Assembly: GCA_011772205.1 (NCBI GenBank)
Contig: WVZY01000023.1
Coordinates: 1,110 to 65,109 of the forward strand
Source: Candidatus Latescibacterota bacterium
GTDB taxonomy: Bacteria; Krumholzibacteriota; Krumholzibacteriia; WVZY01
Direction: 5' to 3'
Length of the DNA stretch: 64,000 nt
Part shown: piece by piece, positions 18,409 through 27,691 of the stretch
Layout of the letters: the number at the start of each line of letters is the position of its first letter
How positions within the stretch are numbered: position 1 is the first letter of the stretch
Translations under genes and position numbers: made by a program
Notes under the pieces: generated by a model
The model's database searches: none
Told to the model about the DNA's origin: nothing
What the model saw: the letters and a program-made list of their open reading frames with translations, nothing else

Positions 18409-19623
18409 CTAATTCAACAACACACCGCCCCACTCGACCACAGTCGTTGGCCCTCTTTGGAAATCAGGCAGTTCAGGTGCCGGAGGCGATGTGTATGCGT
18501 CACATCCTCGGAAAAACAGCCAGAACCGCAGCATGGCATCCGGTTCCGGCATGATATGGAGTTCCACCATATCGTCCAGAGAGCGATCGAAGACCGGGAA
18601 GACCATGTAATATTCAAATCTCACCAATAGGTCCAGCCAGTACTCGAGAAACTCCTCGGTCTCCTTTTCATTCAACCCGATCTGCATGAGTAGAGAATGG
18701 AGCTCGGTCGCCGCGTGATCGAGAGAGATACACCAGCCTCGTGACAGCTCCGGAATCCTTCCCAAAGAAGCTTCATAGAACAGGTATTCATACTGGTGAT
18801 CGATCTTCCCGGATTTCTCCACCAAGACATCCCAACCGTCGCCGTATTCGGGAACGCTCTTCGTTAGCACCGTTCCGTTGTTCAAATCCAACCGCACCTG
18901 GAAGTAGGCATCCTCTTTTGGATAGATATAAATGGCCGGCTTCCTGACGGGCTGCGGCGCCAATTCGAGTACATCGATGGCATATGACTCGACGCCATTA
19001 CAATAGAAAATGCCGCACTCGTCCATCAACGAACCTTCAGGCATTTTGCAGGCATATATGTAATAGTTGCCGGATCTTACCTTCGCGAATGAATACTGCC
19101 CGCTGTTATCGGTCAAGACACTATCAGCAGCCACGAAATGCTCGCCGAAAAGGCTGTACAATACGACATCCACACTGTCTGCGGGCATACCGGTGCTCTC
19201 ATAAACAACGTCTCCCGCCAGGAACGATTGGGAATACACTCCATAGAGAATGATGTCTCCGGCGGAGAACTGGTTTTGGCCGTCAACATTGATCGGCCCG
19301 GAGAGAGGACTGACGAGCTCGAACGAAGGAGCGACGGGATCAGTTCGCTCACCTGCGTAGATAAAATATGGGCCCTCTGCAAGGCCGCCGAAGTGAAACC
19401 ATCCGCGCCTATTCGTTTCAGCACGTTCGATGAATTGGAAGAATCCAAACCGCATGGAAAACAGATAGACCTCTGCGCCTGCTGCGCCTGTTGCCGGGTC
19501 CCCGGTACCCGCATAAAGAACCTGGCCGGATATGGCGCTCGGGCGCGTGCCGGTCAGTTTGTCGCTGCAAGACAAAATTGAGAATAGAAAGAGGACGAAT
19601 GAAAGCACACGGAGATATTTCAT
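18409..19623 (-). CDS. Lipoprotein with carboxypeptidase-regulatory-like domains
   Basis: 404 residues. Lipobox FSILSC places the lipid-modified cysteine at residue 19. Two carboxypeptidase-regulatory-like (CarboxypepD_reg) segments at about 31-75 (SAISGQVLYAGTG, GWFHFGGLAEGPYFIYA) and 135-190 (FLAGDVVYESTG, GQYSFAKVRSGNYYIYA). The C-terminal half begins KPAIYIYPKEDAYFQVRLD and continues PEYGDGWDVLVEKSG and YEYLFYEASLG; this KPxIYLYP domain recurs in many bacteria without known function. Probably outer-membrane anchored. It is convergent with the M14 peptidase gene; no operon partner. Confidence 0.7.
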   Translation of the reverse strand: MKYLRVLSFVLFLFSILSCSDKLTGTRPSAISGQVLYAGTGDPATGAAGAEVYLFSMRFGFFQFIERAETNRRGWFHFGGLAEGPYFIYAGERTDPVAPSFELVSPLSGPINVDGQNQFSAGDIILYGVYSQSFLAGDVVYESTGMPADSVDVVLYSLFGEHFVAADSVLTDNSGQYSFAKVRSGNYYIYACKMPEGSLMDECGIFYCNGVESYAIDVLELAPQPVRKPAIYIYPKEDAYFQVRLDLNNGTVLTKSVPEYGDGWDVLVEKSGKIDHQYEYLFYEASLGRIPELSRGWCISLDHAATELHSLLMQIGLNEKETEEFLEYWLDLLVRFEYYMVFPVFDRSLDDMVELHIMPEPDAMLRFWLFFRGCDAYTSPPAPELPDFQRGPTTVVEWGGVLLN

Positions 19624-19988
19624 AACTTCCCCCTTGGCTCAGTGTAATTCCGGCGCCTGGACTGTCCTGAACTACCATGAAGGGGGACGGTGGGGATCAC
19701 GCCTTATTTGCGCGCGCCGCCAGGCACGGGGATTGTGGGAAGATCCTTATAAGTATACCATATTCAAGCGCTTTTATCAATTGCGGAGAGCTGGGTGAGA
19801 AGGCTCCGTGGGGAATGAACCTGTCACTGCACGGAGCGAGCAGGAGTGCTGCGTGATGAGGGTGACGAACCATTGCGCGGAACGAGCGAGGATCCTCCGC
19901 CGCAGGCGGATAGCCGATTGAAGTGGGAGCGTGGCAGGCAATCCCCACGGAGCCTTCCAACTTGGATCCGCGCAAGGACTCGTCGCCC
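19624..19988. other. Intergenic region with structured element
   Basis: No gene. Most of the stretch is taken by the inverted-repeat element at 19799-19957. Confidence 0.6.
19799..19957. repeat. Inverted-repeat element with internal repeats
   Basis: GAAGGCTCCGTGGGGA (19799-19814) is perfectly complementary to 19942-19957. Inside, CGGAGCGAGC and CGGAACGAGC occur as near-direct repeats, and TCCGCCGCAGGCGGA forms a small hairpin. It lies downstream of the NrfD gene (minus strand) and upstream of the lipoprotein gene. No similarity to the other repeat family beyond its architecture. Confidence 0.55.
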
Positions 19989-20903
19989 TCACACCATCGG
20001 CAGTGCGAACTCGAAGCGGCCCGCGCGAAGCGGCGCCAGGATGCCGCCAGAAAGCACCACTTCTCTCAAACACAAGCCCCCAAATAGTCCGCTAACGGAG
20101 GCCAAGATGCTGATCGCGGCACCACCTTCACCATGCATGCCGAACGTCCCGATCAATTCGAGGATGATCGGAACGATAAGTCCCAGGATGACCACACCCA
20201 CCCAGAAGAGCGGCGCTACGGATCCGGTGAGGACCAGCTTGGCCGACGCGCGGGATTCCGGCACCCGGTGGGTGGCCTGTAGATAGAAGACGAGGACGAA
20301 CATCTCCATTATAATGAGCAAAATATCCATTCTTGCCAGGGCTTCGACTTGTCCGGTGAGTGCACCTCCCCTCGCCGATGCAATCAGCATGACGGCCATG
20401 ATTCCCGTCGACAGCGCCGATACGAAGAATAGCAACGGTACCATTGCCGTGCTCCAGAACGCGATCGGGCGGTTCGCTCCTAGCAGAATCCCTGTGTAGA
20501 TCATCGTGAGCACGGCGAATATGGTTCCCAACACGCCTATTACTTGGCGAGCCCCCACCGCGTCCTCCAGCGCGTGAAAGGGCCAGATCCAAAAGCCAAT
20601 ATGGATAACCCCGACAATCATGAAGGTCGTAATGATGATCGTGCCTCTGGCGACCCACGATGTATTCGGACGCATTCCGGCCCGCCAGAAGTTTTTCGGT
20701 GTGCCCAGATCGGCGATGAGGAACAAGCATCCCACCGCCACACAGGGAAAACCGAGGAATACACCGATCTTCGATATCTGAACCCACTCTCCGCCGAGGA
20801 AATCAGCCACGACGCCAGTGACATAGGCGCCCCCGCCGAGCCCGGCGAGAAACAGATACGCAGCGATCAGCCATCTCCATTTGCTTTGTGCTTTCAACTC
20901 CAT
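19989..20903 (-). CDS. NrfD-like membrane subunit of molybdopterin oxidoreductase
   Basis: 304 residues from MELKAQSKWRW; about eight membrane segments. The opening LAGLGGGAYVTGVV, the segment FLIADLGTPKNFWR and later LYTGILLG-type turns (here IYTGILLGANRP) match the NrfD/PsrC family, which exchanges electrons with quinone. It starts 4 bp after the ferredoxin-subunit stop and ends the three-gene operon (large subunit, FeS, membrane). The chosen ATG at 20903 agrees with the operon spacing; a longer frame to 20972 would overlap the FeS gene. Confidence 0.87.
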   Translation of the reverse strand: MELKAQSKWRWLIAAYLFLAGLGGGAYVTGVVADFLGGEWVQISKIGVFLGFPCVAVGCLFLIADLGTPKNFWRAGMRPNTSWVARGTIIITTFMIVGVIHIGFWIWPFHALEDAVGARQVIGVLGTIFAVLTMIYTGILLGANRPIAFWSTAMVPLLFFVSALSTGIMAVMLIASARGGALTGQVEALARMDILLIIMEMFVLVFYLQATHRVPESRASAKLVLTGSVAPLFWVGVVILGLIVPIILELIGTFGMHGEGGAAISILASVSGLFGGLCLREVVLSGGILAPLRAGRFEFALPMV

Positions 20904-20907
20904 TTTT

Positions 20908-21537
20908 CTACCTCGGCGGTAAGTAGTAACAAGACGGATCCGTTCCGAACTCCGGATTGAGCTGGAAACCATGTTCGCGTTTTATCAAGATCGAGATCTC
21001 GCTTTCGGGATCATCGAGATCCCCGAAGTAGCGGGCCTTGGCCGGGCATGTGTCCACACAAGCAGGCTGGCGCCCTTCTTTGACGCGGTCCATGCAGTAA
21101 TCGCATTTCGTGGCCATCCCGTAACCATTTTTCTCTTCCCACTTCTCCTTTGCGTAGGCCTCGTACGGATCGAGACCTCCCTCCGCATCGGGGAAATATG
21201 TCTTCCAGTCTTCCACAGACTGCCGAGCCCCATAAGGACAGGCCATCATGCAGGCTTTGCATCCCATGCAGAGATTTTTATCCACGTGGACAATGCCGTT
21301 CTCATCCTGTGTTGTGGCTCCTGTTGGACACACCTCCATGCAGGTCGGATTCGCACACTGCTGGCAGACAAGCGGTAGCATTTGCCTTAGAGAGGAAGGA
21401 AACTTGCCCGTCTCCGCGGGAACGCACCTGGCCCAATCAATGCCTTGAGGCGTGTGGTTTGCGGCCTTGCATGCCACCTGACACGAGTAGCACCCGTAGC
21501 ATCTTTTCAAATCGATGACAAATCCATAGCGTGGCAC
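20908..21537 (-). CDS. 4Fe-4S electron-transfer subunit (DmsB/PsrB type)
   Basis: 209 residues with four [4Fe-4S] cysteine sets in the DmsB/PsrB order: CYGCYSCQVAC (residue about 13), CQQCANPTCMEVCP, CMGCKACMMACPYG, and CDYCMDRVKEGRQPACVDTCP. No signal peptide, as usual for this subunit. It would wire the Mo active-site subunit (21543-24164) to the membrane subunit (19989-20903). Gaps to both neighbours are 4-5 bp, so this is one operon. Confidence 0.92.
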   Translation of the reverse strand: MPRYGFVIDLKRCYGCYSCQVACKAANHTPQGIDWARCVPAETGKFPSSLRQMLPLVCQQCANPTCMEVCPTGATTQDENGIVHVDKNLCMGCKACMMACPYGARQSVEDWKTYFPDAEGGLDPYEAYAKEKWEEKNGYGMATKCDYCMDRVKEGRQPACVDTCPAKARYFGDLDDPESEISILIKREHGFQLNPEFGTDPSCYYLPPR

Positions 21538-21542
21538 TTGGA

Positions 21543-24164
21543 TTACCTCCCGTTAGCCTTATAAACCTTCACCTTCACACAGGCATCAGAACCCTGGGTG
21601 AGTGAGTCTGTGTGTTTCGCATCGGTAATAATGAGGTCGTCAAAGAATTGACCCTTGCCTTTCGAAATCGGAGTTCCTCTGGCCCAGTGACCATGGCATC
21701 CTGCGATACCCAGCTGTTCAGGGTGCATGCCCTCGACGAGCTTCACCGGGCCTTTGATTTTTCTCCCAATTGGATTTTCGACGTAAACAACGTCCCCGTC
21801 CGAGAGTCCTTTCTTCTTTCCAGTGTCCGCGTTGATCTGAATCAGATACACGAATGGATCGTTGACGGACACCTCATCGAGCCAGGGGTTGTTCTGAGTC
21901 GAGGACTGCGTGTGGAAGGAGGGACGCCAGCTGAACGCCCAAAGGTCGAACTCGGGATTCTTCTCTTCGTGAGATGGACACGGGAACCATTCAGCAAGCG
22001 GTGTGTAGAAACTCCAGTCTTGAATGTCTTCCCTCCCGAACGATGCGCAGAGCTCTCTTGCTTTTTTTCCGGAGTCTAGGAAATACTCGAAGTAGATCGG
22101 CACCCTGACGGGCACGAACCACCTCCAGTACATTTCTTCTACTTTTGTCGCCCATTTCTCAAGGCCGGTTTTCTTCAGAGCCTCCAGCCCTTTATCCGGC
22201 CCCAGGCGGTCCTTGAGGACACGGTCGACAATATCCTGCCAGGAGTAGTCACCGCTGGGATCCAGTTTGTATTCCGGAGACATTTCCCCGCCATACCGGA
22301 CGGGGATGAGATCGTTGATGGCCTTGTAGTACTTGTCATGAATGCCGAGCCGCTTGGCGATTTCCAGCATGATTTCATTGAAGTCCCGGCGCTCGTACAA
22401 CGGCTGGACAACAGGCTGGCGTATCTGCCAGACCCAGTGATCCATTCCCGTGGGATGACAGAATGTCGATGGAAAAGTGACACACGGGGTGTACCGTTCG
22501 AGGAAGCAGCAATCCGGAAGGACAACATCGGCTACGGCCTCCGTGAACTCGTTGTGGAAGATATTGAATGAGAAGACGAAGTCGAATTTCTTCAAGAAAT
22601 TCTCGGTGACATCTTCCGCGTTCGCCATGGTCATAACGGAATTGGAGCCGAAGTTGATCATGATCTCCGGGCGGTAATCGATTTTGAAGTCCTTCAAGTA
22701 CTGCTCCCACTCGGGCGTGCAAATGGTAAACGCGTTGTAGACCGAGCACGGGAACATGTCTTGAAGGTCCAACCTCGTTGGAGGCTTCGGCTCCCTGAGC
22801 GGGTAGGGTTTGTGATCGTACACCCACCCCTTTACCACCATGAGACCATCGGGGCAAGGATACGGGATCGTTTCGGGCTTTCCCGTGTCGGGATGACCGT
22901 GGGAGACGGGCGGCCCGTGCCCCATGGCGCCACCGGGAACATCCGATGCTCCGATCACTTGATTGAGTAGATCGATCTCGAGACAGTTCCACCCGGAGTT
23001 GACGTGGCCCTGGCTGCCCCGGAAGAAGATCGCCGCCGCAGGTCTCAGCGGAAGTTCCTTCCCGTTGATCGCGATCGTGCTGCCGATCTGCGCGTGCTCG
23101 ACGAACTCATGGGCAATGCGGCGGATCGTTGTTGCGGGCACGCTGCTGATTTTCTCAACTTTATCCAGCGGATAGTTTCCCTTTACATGTTCCTTGAGAA
23201 GCTGGAACGACGGATGGCAGGGCGTGCCGTTCACTTCATAGGTCCCCTCGATAGCGTAATCCTTGATGGAAGGATGGTCGAAGGGCTTTGCTTTTCCGTC
23301 CTCGGGATCCCAAATGAGAGGCTTATTGGTTTCGGGATCCCTCATGTAGTATTGATCCGGCTTGATCAAATAGGGAGCGTTCGTCTTCAGCTTGAGATAG
23401 TGCGCATCCCACTTCCCTATCTCATTCAGTATGACGTTTAACATGGCGAGAGCGACAGCACCGTCCGTTCCCACGCGGATCGGCACCCACTCGTGAGCTT
23501 TCGAGGCCTGGGTAGAGAGAAACGGATCGAAGACCACTGCTTTCATTCCCCTTGCTCTGGCATCGGCGACCCACTGGGCGCTCTGCAGGGCGGCATGTCC
23601 TGCGCCGTGTCCTTTGGAACAGCCGAAGTAGATCGTATAATTGTTGTGAGTCCAATCCGGGATGATCGACCATGCGGCATGCATGATGCCGTTCATGAAA
23701 TGGGCGCCGTTGCCACACCACAGTCCGCCTCCCGACACCCAATAGTTTTTGAAGCCCCAGGCTTTCATGAAAGCGGGTACGGCGAAACGGATCTCGCTGG
23801 TCTGCACCGTGGTGGCCTGGAAATACGTGCCCCTCGGATCTTTCATGTTTTTGAACTTCGACACAATCGTGTCGATAGCCTCGTCCCAGGTGATCCGTTC
23901 CCATTTGGGATCGACTCCCACACCTTTTTCTGGATTCGTTCTCTTGACCGGGTAGTTTACGCGGTGCCTGTCGTACAGCGTCATCAGCTGGGCAGTTCCC
24001 TTTGCACAGATCCGGCCGCTGCCGGCCGGCGTTTCCGGATTCCCTTCGATGTCGACGACGACACCGTCCACGCGGCGAACTCTGATGCCGCATTGAGCGT
24101 AGCAACCGCCGCAGGATGTATGGATCCAAACATCTTCTTTAACGTTCGAACGCTGTGCGCTCAT
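21543..24164 (-). CDS. Molybdopterin (bis-MGD) oxidoreductase catalytic subunit, cytoplasmic
   Basis: 873 residues. N-terminal [4Fe-4S] site CxxCxxxC at residues 18-25 (CGGCYAQC) with C53 (RICAKG), then the DMSO-reductase-family domains. The segment GGGLWCGNGAHF holds a cysteine where the Mo ligand is expected; this is inference. The N-terminus (MSAQRSNVKEDVWIHTSC) has no twin-arginine signal, so unlike PsrA/PhsA the catalytic site should face the cytoplasm. With the FeS and NrfD subunits it forms a quinone-linked complex; the substrate cannot be read from sequence. GGTGG before ATG 24164 supports that start. Confidence 0.87.
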   Translation of the reverse strand: MSAQRSNVKEDVWIHTSCGGCYAQCGIRVRRVDGVVVDIEGNPETPAGSGRICAKGTAQLMTLYDRHRVNYPVKRTNPEKGVGVDPKWERITWDEAIDTIVSKFKNMKDPRGTYFQATTVQTSEIRFAVPAFMKAWGFKNYWVSGGGLWCGNGAHFMNGIMHAAWSIIPDWTHNNYTIYFGCSKGHGAGHAALQSAQWVADARARGMKAVVFDPFLSTQASKAHEWVPIRVGTDGAVALAMLNVILNEIGKWDAHYLKLKTNAPYLIKPDQYYMRDPETNKPLIWDPEDGKAKPFDHPSIKDYAIEGTYEVNGTPCHPSFQLLKEHVKGNYPLDKVEKISSVPATTIRRIAHEFVEHAQIGSTIAINGKELPLRPAAAIFFRGSQGHVNSGWNCLEIDLLNQVIGASDVPGGAMGHGPPVSHGHPDTGKPETIPYPCPDGLMVVKGWVYDHKPYPLREPKPPTRLDLQDMFPCSVYNAFTICTPEWEQYLKDFKIDYRPEIMINFGSNSVMTMANAEDVTENFLKKFDFVFSFNIFHNEFTEAVADVVLPDCCFLERYTPCVTFPSTFCHPTGMDHWVWQIRQPVVQPLYERRDFNEIMLEIAKRLGIHDKYYKAINDLIPVRYGGEMSPEYKLDPSGDYSWQDIVDRVLKDRLGPDKGLEALKKTGLEKWATKVEEMYWRWFVPVRVPIYFEYFLDSGKKARELCASFGREDIQDWSFYTPLAEWFPCPSHEEKNPEFDLWAFSWRPSFHTQSSTQNNPWLDEVSVNDPFVYLIQINADTGKKKGLSDGDVVYVENPIGRKIKGPVKLVEGMHPEQLGIAGCHGHWARGTPISKGKGQFFDDLIITDAKHTDSLTQGSDACVKVKVYKANGR

Positions 24165-24271
24165 CGTCGTACCACCTTTTCTCTCATCGGTCCTCAACCA
24201 TACGCAACAGAACGTTTACACATTCACCAGTCTATCGATTCTTCGTTTACGCCCGGTGTTGTCAAGGCATC

Positions 24272-24380
24272 ACGATAATGAGTGTGCCGGGATCGCCTCG
24301 AGGCGATTTCCGCAGCGCGCTATAACTTTAGACGCGTGCGAGGACCAGGAGCCGAGGTGAGATCCCGGCACGCTCATCGT
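24272..24380. repeat. Structured intergenic repeat, copy 2
   Basis: The arm TGAGTGTGCCGGGATC (24279-24294) pairs with GATCCCGGCACGCTCA (24361-24376), with one G-T pair, and extends outward by ACGA/TCGT. The core shared with copy 1 covers about 24293-24345, including GATTTCCGCAGCGCGCTATA and the hairpin GCGCGC..GCGTGC, where the C-to-T change leaves a G-T pair. It lies between the Mo-oxidoreductase operon and the CoA-transferase gene, both minus strand. Confidence 0.7.
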
Positions 24381-24400
24381 AAATTATCAACGCATCAATG

Positions 24401-25609
24401 CTAAATCGCACCTTGCTTCCTCAACTCCTCTATCTCCACCGGCCCGTAACCCAGCACGCCGGTCATTATCTCTCCCGTGTGCTCTCCGAGAAGGGGTGGA
24501 GCGAGGTGAACGCTCACCGGTGTCTCGGAGTATTTAATTGGATTGCCAACCAGGCGAAGCGCGCCTATCGTCGCATGCGGCACTTCCACCGCCATACCGC
24601 GATGCACTACCTGAGGATCGGCGAACAAACTCTGCATCGTATTGACCGGCCCACAGGGAATCGCCGCTTTCACAAAAAGCTCTATCCATTCGTCGCAAGT
24701 TTTCCCTGCCATGACGTCGGCAACCAATGGGATGAGGATCTCGCGGCTCTCCACCCGTTTCGGATTGGATTCGAATCGCGGATCGTCGATCCACTCTCTT
24801 TTACCGATTAACTCGCAGAAACTAATCCACAGCTTTTGATTCGCAACGGCAATTGCGATGGGAAGATCTTTCGTGGGAAAAACCTGATAAGGAACTATCG
24901 ACTCATGTTCGGTCCCCCACCGCTGAGCTTCTTGACTCGCCACGAGATAATTGCTGGCGATGTTGGCCAAACACGAGACCTGCACATCGAGGAGGCTGAC
25001 ATCCATATACTGCCCCCGGCCGGAGCGCTCTCGCTTCAAAAGAGCAGCAGTTATCGCTCCCGACGCGTATACGCCGGTGACAACATCGGTGATCGCCACG
25101 CCGACTTTGACCGGCTTTCCCCCCTTCTCACCGGTTATCCACATGAGGCCGCCGACAGCTGAAAGAACCATGTCGTAGCCCGGCCGGTTGCTGTAGGGCC
25201 CGTCCTGACCGTAGGCGGTAATCGAGCAATAGACCAGACGCGGATTTATTTCACAAAGCGTTTCGTAATCCAATCCAACCCGCTTCATCAATCCCGGCGT
25301 GAAGTTTTCAACCAGAACATCGGAGACTTTGGCGAGGTCTTTGACCAGTTCAGCGCCGCGGGGATTTTTCAGATCAATCGTTATGGATTTCTTGTTTCGG
25401 TTGCAGCAGAGATAGTAAGCACTCTCACCGCCTGCAAAGGGCGGTCCCCAGGTTCGTGTGTCATCCCCCATATCCGGGCGCTCGACTTTGATCACCTCGG
25501 CACCCAGATCTCCGAGGAGCATCGTGCAGTAAGGACCTGCGAGAATTCTAGAAAGATCCAGCACCCGAATCCCGCTCAACGGCAGGTCGGTCACAGGTTG
25601 ATTGGTCAT
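24401..25609 (-). CDS. Class III CoA-transferase (CaiB/BaiF family)
   Basis: 402 residues. Family III CoA-transferase signatures: SGIRVLDLSRILAGPYCTM at the N-terminus, LGAEVIKVERP, DVLVENFTPG containing the region before the catalytic aspartate, and GYDMVLSAVGGLMWITG. Members move CoA between carboxylic acids (carnitine, formyl/oxalyl, benzylsuccinate and others); substrate here is not deducible. AAGGA sits before ATG 25609. Lying next to redox complexes and in a genome region rich in acyl-CoA genes, it may activate an organic acid for the pathway at 50-64 kb (inference). Confidence 0.9.
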   Translation of the reverse strand: MTNQPVTDLPLSGIRVLDLSRILAGPYCTMLLGDLGAEVIKVERPDMGDDTRTWGPPFAGGESAYYLCCNRNKKSITIDLKNPRGAELVKDLAKVSDVLVENFTPGLMKRVGLDYETLCEINPRLVYCSITAYGQDGPYSNRPGYDMVLSAVGGLMWITGEKGGKPVKVGVAITDVVTGVYASGAITAALLKRERSGRGQYMDVSLLDVQVSCLANIASNYLVASQEAQRWGTEHESIVPYQVFPTKDLPIAIAVANQKLWISFCELIGKREWIDDPRFESNPKRVESREILIPLVADVMAGKTCDEWIELFVKAAIPCGPVNTMQSLFADPQVVHRGMAVEVPHATIGALRLVGNPIKYSETPVSVHLAPPLLGEHTGEIMTGVLGYGPVEIEELRKQGAI

Positions 25610-25779
25610 GTTTCCTTGTCCAGGAGGCCAGAAGGTACCCGGAGGTCAAACCATAGGGCTTTGAGAAGCTCTTCGCGGCCTCGTTCTATGTATTAGGCGT
25701 CGAAGGTCATGCCATCTAAGTCGCTTATGCTACTGAATTAAACGCGATGTGTCAAGATGGATTCCTCTGGACCTATTGC

Positions 25780-25812
25780 TTGCGATTTTCTTTTAATCGG
25801 ACTATATTAGTC
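25780..25812 (+). promoter_or_regulatory. Promoter with IscR-type operator for the Rrf2 gene
   Basis: TTGCGA (25780-25785), a 17-bp spacer and TATATT (25803-25808) form a sigma-70-type promoter. GACTATATTAGTC (25800-25812), matching the core GACT-N5-AGTC of the IscR type 1 binding site, overlaps the -10 box. It is 130 bp upstream of the Rrf2 start and suggests autorepression. The remaining 25610-25941 holds the divergent leader of the CoA-transferase gene and no other feature. Confidence 0.6.
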
Positions 25813-25941
25813 TTAGAACTCGAAAGGCCGCTTCCGAAACAAAAGCGGCTTCCTCACCTCTCTATGATACGGCGCCACAAGAGGTGCTCTGCTCAGCAGC
25901 AATCAAAGTTCACCCCGCCGATCAGGGAAAGGTGGACAATC

Positions 25942-26337
25942 ATGCTGAGATTTTCTAAGAAATCAGATTATGGGCTCATTGCCCTCAAGCATATCGCCTC
26001 GCAGGGTGAGGACAACGTGGTGAACGCGCGGGAAATATCCGAGAAATACAATCTCCCGCCGGACCTCCTCGCCAAAATTCTTCAGAGTTTGTCGAAGAGC
26101 GGCATCATCAAGTCGCAGTTCGGCAGCGGCGGCGGCTACCGAATGGCAAAAAAACCTTCCGAGGTAACTCTGAAAGAGATCGTCCAATCGATCGACGGCC
26201 CCGTGCACCTCGTTGGGTGCAGCAGGGAGGATACCGACTGCAGCATCGAGCCCCAATGCACGATCAAACAGATGCTGCTCAACGTCGAACAAAAACTGGA
26301 AGCGTTTTTTAGTACGATTACACTCAAGGATATCTAG
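25942..26337 (+). CDS. Rrf2/IscR-family Fe-S regulator
   Basis: 131 residues from ATG 25942, with AAAGGTGG upstream. A winged helix (KKSDYGLIALKHIAS, the Rrf2 opening), recognition region DLLAKILQSLSKSGIIKSQFGSG split about residues 41-64, and three cysteines C93, C100, C106 (CX6CX5C), close to the IscR [2Fe-2S] ligand spacing. It probably senses iron-sulfur status, oxygen or NO. An IscR-like operator lies over its own promoter. It is convergent with the 2-oxoacid oxidoreductase genes, which are packed with FeS or ferredoxin-dependent enzymes. Confidence 0.88.
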   Translation: MLRFSKKSDYGLIALKHIASQGEDNVVNAREISEKYNLPPDLLAKILQSLSKSGIIKSQFGSGGGYRMAKKPSEVTLKEIVQSIDGPVHLVGCSREDTDCSIEPQCTIKQMLLNVEQKLEAFFSTITLKDI

Positions 26338-26353
26338 AGGGGGATTGACAACC

Positions 26354-27691
26354 TTAGCCGCCTTTAGCCGCCAGTTCTGCACCCGCACTCAACGCCTTCA
26401 CATTGATTTCGGCAATGGCAGGACTCTGGGACCTGCGTATCGCCTCCGCAAAAGCTTCCACGGGAAACATTCTTGTATCTGCGAGCATGGTTCCCAACGC
26501 GGTTGCAGCCACAGAGAGCCGGCCCACATCCCTCCCGATCCGTGAAAAAGGAAACCGCCGGACTCTAGCATTTGTCTCGGGGAGTTGCAGTTTTTCCTCT
26601 GCATATAAGATGCATGTCTCGGGAAGTTTCTCTACCTGAGAACGGACTCGCTTCAATCCATCCTCGGAAATCAGAACAAATAAATCGGGTGAGTTGATGC
26701 CGGTATATTCAATGGTTTCGGGGCTCAAGATGATTTCCGACACCGAGTGGCCGGTCTGGACGGTGATGGGATAGTCGTCTTTCTGGGTAGCGTTCAAGCC
26801 TGCGAACATCGCCCCTTCAGCGAATAGCGTGGCCGTCGATCGGATCTTCTGGCCTGCGCTTCCCGCGATAAAGATGCCGGTTTGTTTCGTGACCGTATTT
26901 GCATACTTCGGTTCGATCGGTGGCTTCTTTTTGACGGTGCTTTTCCCTGCTTTGTATGCCGCCCAATAACGCTCGCTGTATTCAGGGCGCGGCTTGTCCG
27001 CCAGGAGCCCACGCTCGAAGCTCAATCCGTCCAGCAGTGAAAAGAGTTCTTTTTTATCCAGCTCGTTTAGCGCCACATAGTACGCTGCACACAACTCCCA
27101 CACATCGAGCATCGCAAAGCCCGGCTGCTCGATGGCCGTGGCAATGACATCGGGGAGATCCTTATCGAACATGGTCGCCCGGTATACCCATGGGGCACCG
27201 GCGGCGATGGCCGTCGCACAAAGATCCATTGGCCCTTCCACATTTCCCCAGGGTGTAGTTGTCGTCCTTCCATCGGTCGGCGTCGTGACCGAGTGCTGCC
27301 CTCCTGTCATACCGTAGTTGAAATTATTGCCAACGATTAGGGTAATCCCGATGTTGCGCCGCGCAACGTTCAAAAGATGAGTACCACCGATGCCGCATCC
27401 ACCGTCACCCTTCAGGACGATCACCTTGAGTTCGGGTCGCGCCAGCTTGAGGCCGCAACCGTATGTAATCGACCGGCCGTGCAGGCCGTGGAATGCGTTT
27501 GTGATGAAATACCTGCAGGACAGGCCAATACACCCGATGTCGGTGACGATCACCACCTCCTTGGGATCGAGCTGCAGCTTCACCAGGGCTTTATCCAGGG
27601 CTTTAATAAGGGGAGTGTGTCCGCAGCCGGGGCAGAATGGGAGCGGCCCGATTGCATCCGTCATGTAAGTCTTGTACTTCACCGTGCTCAC
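26354..27691 (-). CDS. 2-oxoacid:ferredoxin oxidoreductase, fused beta-gamma chain
   Basis: 445 residues. Residues 1-270 are the beta (TPP) chain: FCPGCGHTPLIKALDKAL, GDGGCGIGG, and NNFNYGMTGGQHS. Residues about 275-445 are the gamma domain: IFIAGSAGQKIRSTATLFAE, TVQTGHSVSEIILS, PDLFVLISEDGLKR. In most bacteria beta and gamma are separate genes, so this is a fusion. GTG start at 27691 overlaps the alpha-subunit stop (GTGA). Together the chains decarboxylate a 2-oxoacid with CoA and ferredoxin; the preference (2-oxoglutarate, branched-chain, indolepyruvate) is not clear, though alpha lacks its own ferredoxin domain. Confidence 0.85.
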   Translation of the reverse strand: MSTVKYKTYMTDAIGPLPFCPGCGHTPLIKALDKALVKLQLDPKEVVIVTDIGCIGLSCRYFITNAFHGLHGRSITYGCGLKLARPELKVIVLKGDGGCGIGGTHLLNVARRNIGITLIVGNNFNYGMTGGQHSVTTPTDGRTTTTPWGNVEGPMDLCATAIAAGAPWVYRATMFDKDLPDVIATAIEQPGFAMLDVWELCAAYYVALNELDKKELFSLLDGLSFERGLLADKPRPEYSERYWAAYKAGKSTVKKKPPIEPKYANTVTKQTGIFIAGSAGQKIRSTATLFAEGAMFAGLNATQKDDYPITVQTGHSVSEIILSPETIEYTGINSPDLFVLISEDGLKRVRSQVEKLPETCILYAEEKLQLPETNARVRRFPFSRIGRDVGRLSVAATALGTMLADTRMFPVEAFAEAIRRSQSPAIAEINVKALSAGAELAAKGG

